In this document: piece after piece, positions 40,721 to 41,951 of the stretch | Position numbering within the stretch: position 1 is the first letter of the stretch | Layout of the letters: each line of letters begins with the position of its first letter | Source of the DNA: Paramoeba atlantica | Taxonomy: Eukaryota > Discosea | Direction of reading: 5' to 3' | NCBI GenBank assembly: GCA_977017575.1 | Contig: CDRNVI010000114.1 | Coordinates: 1-41,951 of the forward strand | DNA length: 41,951 bases | Notes under the pieces: generated by a model | Told to the model about the DNA's origin: nothing | Databases searched by the model: none | Seen by the model: the letters and a program-made list of their open reading frames with translations, nothing else | Program-made: the position numbers and the translations under genes

Positions 40721-41590
40721 ATGATTAATAAATTTAAACATTTTCATTTTTGACATATTGTAACAATTAGTCCATGACCTTTATTATTATCTATGTTTGC
40801 ATTATCAATGCCAGTAGGTTTAGTAACTTTTTTTCAAGGATTTTATTATGGTGTACCTGTATTTTTTATAGGTTTAATTATGGTAATATTTATTATATGT
40901 TTATGATTTAGAGATATAGTAATTGAAGCAAGTTATGAAGGTCATCATACTAAACAAGTTCAATCAAGCTTAATTATAAGCTTTTTACTTTTTATTTTTT
41001 CAGAAGTAATGCTTTTTGTAGCTTTTTTCTGAGCTTTTTTTCATTCAAGTATTTTTCCTACAGTAGAATTAAATTGTAGTTGACCTCCCGTAGGAATGAG
41101 TGAAATAATTATGGATCCTTTTGGTATTCCTTTATTAAATACTTTATTATTATTAACATCAGGTGCTACTTTAACTTTAGCACATTTATATTTAAAACAA
41201 GGATATATGGATAAATGTTTATTAACTATGGTTGTTACAATTGTATTTGCTGTATTATTTTTATCTTTTCAGTTTTATGAATATAGTGTTTCTGCTTTTG
41301 ATATTTCAGATGGTGTTTATGGTTCAACTTTTTTTTGTTGTACTGGTTTACATGGTTTTCACGTTATTGTTGGTACTATAGCTTTAAGTATGACTACTTA
41401 TCGTATATATTTATCACATTTTTCACGTAATCACCATTTAGGTTTTGAATTTGCAGCTTGATATTGACATTTTGTTGATGTAGTATGATTATTTTTATAT
41501 ATGATTATATATTGTTGAGGTAGTGATATGGTAGCTCCTCTTATATTAGAATTAAAAGATGGAAAAGAGAATATTTTTTATTTAGTATAA
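40721..41590 (+). CDS. cox3: Cytochrome c oxidase subunit 3
   Basis: 289 residues with seven membrane helices. Features: HFWHIVTISPWPLLLSMFAL, WFRDIVIEASYEGHHTKQVQ, SEVMLFVAFFWAFFHSS, SGATLTLAHLYLKQGYMDK, TGLHGFHVIVGTIAL and EFAAWYWHFVDVVWLFLYM. Most Trp are TGA. It begins three bases after cox2 and ends seven before cox1. Confidence 0.98.
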
Positions 41591-41597
41591 ATTTACA

Positions 41598-41951
41598 ATG
41601 ACTAAAAATAGTTTTTTTAAATGATTTTATTCAACCAATCATAAGCATATAGGAACTTTATATTTAATTTTTGCTATATTTGCTGGTGTAATTGGTACTA
41701 CATTCTCTGTTATGATGAGAATGGAATTAAGTAATATAGGTGATCAATTTTTTAATGGTGATTACCAAGTTTATAATGTAATTGTAACCGCTCATGGTTT
41801 AATAATGGTTTTCTTTTTAGTAATGCCAGCTTTAATTGGAGGTTTTGGTAATTGATTTTTACCTTTATTTTTATCTGCGCCTGATATGGCTTTTCCTAGA
41901 TTAAATAATTTAAGTTTTTGATTATTACCACCTTCTTTCTTTTTATTAGTT
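41598..41951 (+). CDS. cox1: Cytochrome c oxidase subunit 1, 5' part
   Basis: First 118 codons of cox1; the gene runs out of the window. [40 protein letters not shown] and [20 protein letters not shown] are the standard N-terminus, including the haem a His in TAHGLIM. ATG at 41598 is the natural start. TGA is used for Trp. Confidence 0.98.

Noticed and set aside
12481-41951. In-frame TGA codons as gene decay
   Set aside because: They fall at conserved tryptophans (nad9, nad3, cox1-3, cob and others), so they are sense codons in this mitochondrial code.

Overview
The window joins two unrelated genomes. Bases 1 to about 11,260 are bacterial: moderate base composition, Shine-Dalgarno sites, standard code and gammaproteobacterial gene order (dapA-bamC-purC). 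Bases from about 11,330 to the end are extremely AT-rich, use TGA as tryptophan and encode a dense, one-strand set of mitochondrial respiratory and ribosomal protein genes. The content (nad7, nad9, nad11, rpl11, rps2, rps4, a long bacterial-order ribosomal protein run, separate cox1 and cox2) fits a gene-rich protist mitochondrion. An amoebozoan (discosean) amoeba is my best guess, from remembered gene order only. The bacterial part then suits an endosymbiont or food bacterium of that amoeba. The simplest reading is a chimeric contig; insertion of host mtDNA into symbiont DNA, or both lying in a nucleus, cannot be excluded from sequence alone. Bacterial region: partial dapA, bamC (lipoprotein of the outer-membrane Bam complex), purC, tRNA-Ser(CGA), a heavily broken gene of unknown function (2692-4713), a glutathione S-transferase, pncA and pncB (NAD salvage). 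On the minus strand are a class II glutamine amidotransferase and a secreted nucleoside hydrolase, followed on the plus strand by an L,D-transpeptidase and an MscS-type channel. Only dapA (partial), purC and the tRNA read cleanly. Every other gene has at least one frameshift, so this is either a decaying genome or a poorly polished long-read consensus. Mitochondrial region in order: rps11 and rpl19 candidates, nad9, nad7, rpl11, an rpl10 candidate, rps12, rps7, rpl2, rps19, rps3, rpl16, rpl14, rpl5, rps14, rps8, rpl6, a 62-residue ORF, rps13, a giant lysine/asparagine-rich ORF of about 3.5 kb, a block of four adjacent hairpins, atp8, cob, an atp4 candidate, nad3, atp6, nad4L, nad5, nad6, nad11, nad1, nad4, nad2, rps2, rps4, atp1, cox2, cox3 and the start of cox1. 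Genes are packed head to tail, many overlapping, with no rRNA or tRNA recognised. Isolated single-base frameshifts occur in rps11, rpl19, nad7, rpl11, the giant ORF, cob and nad6 (two). No gene-free stretch exceeds 300 bases. I see no CRISPR array, insertion sequence or virus-like element.
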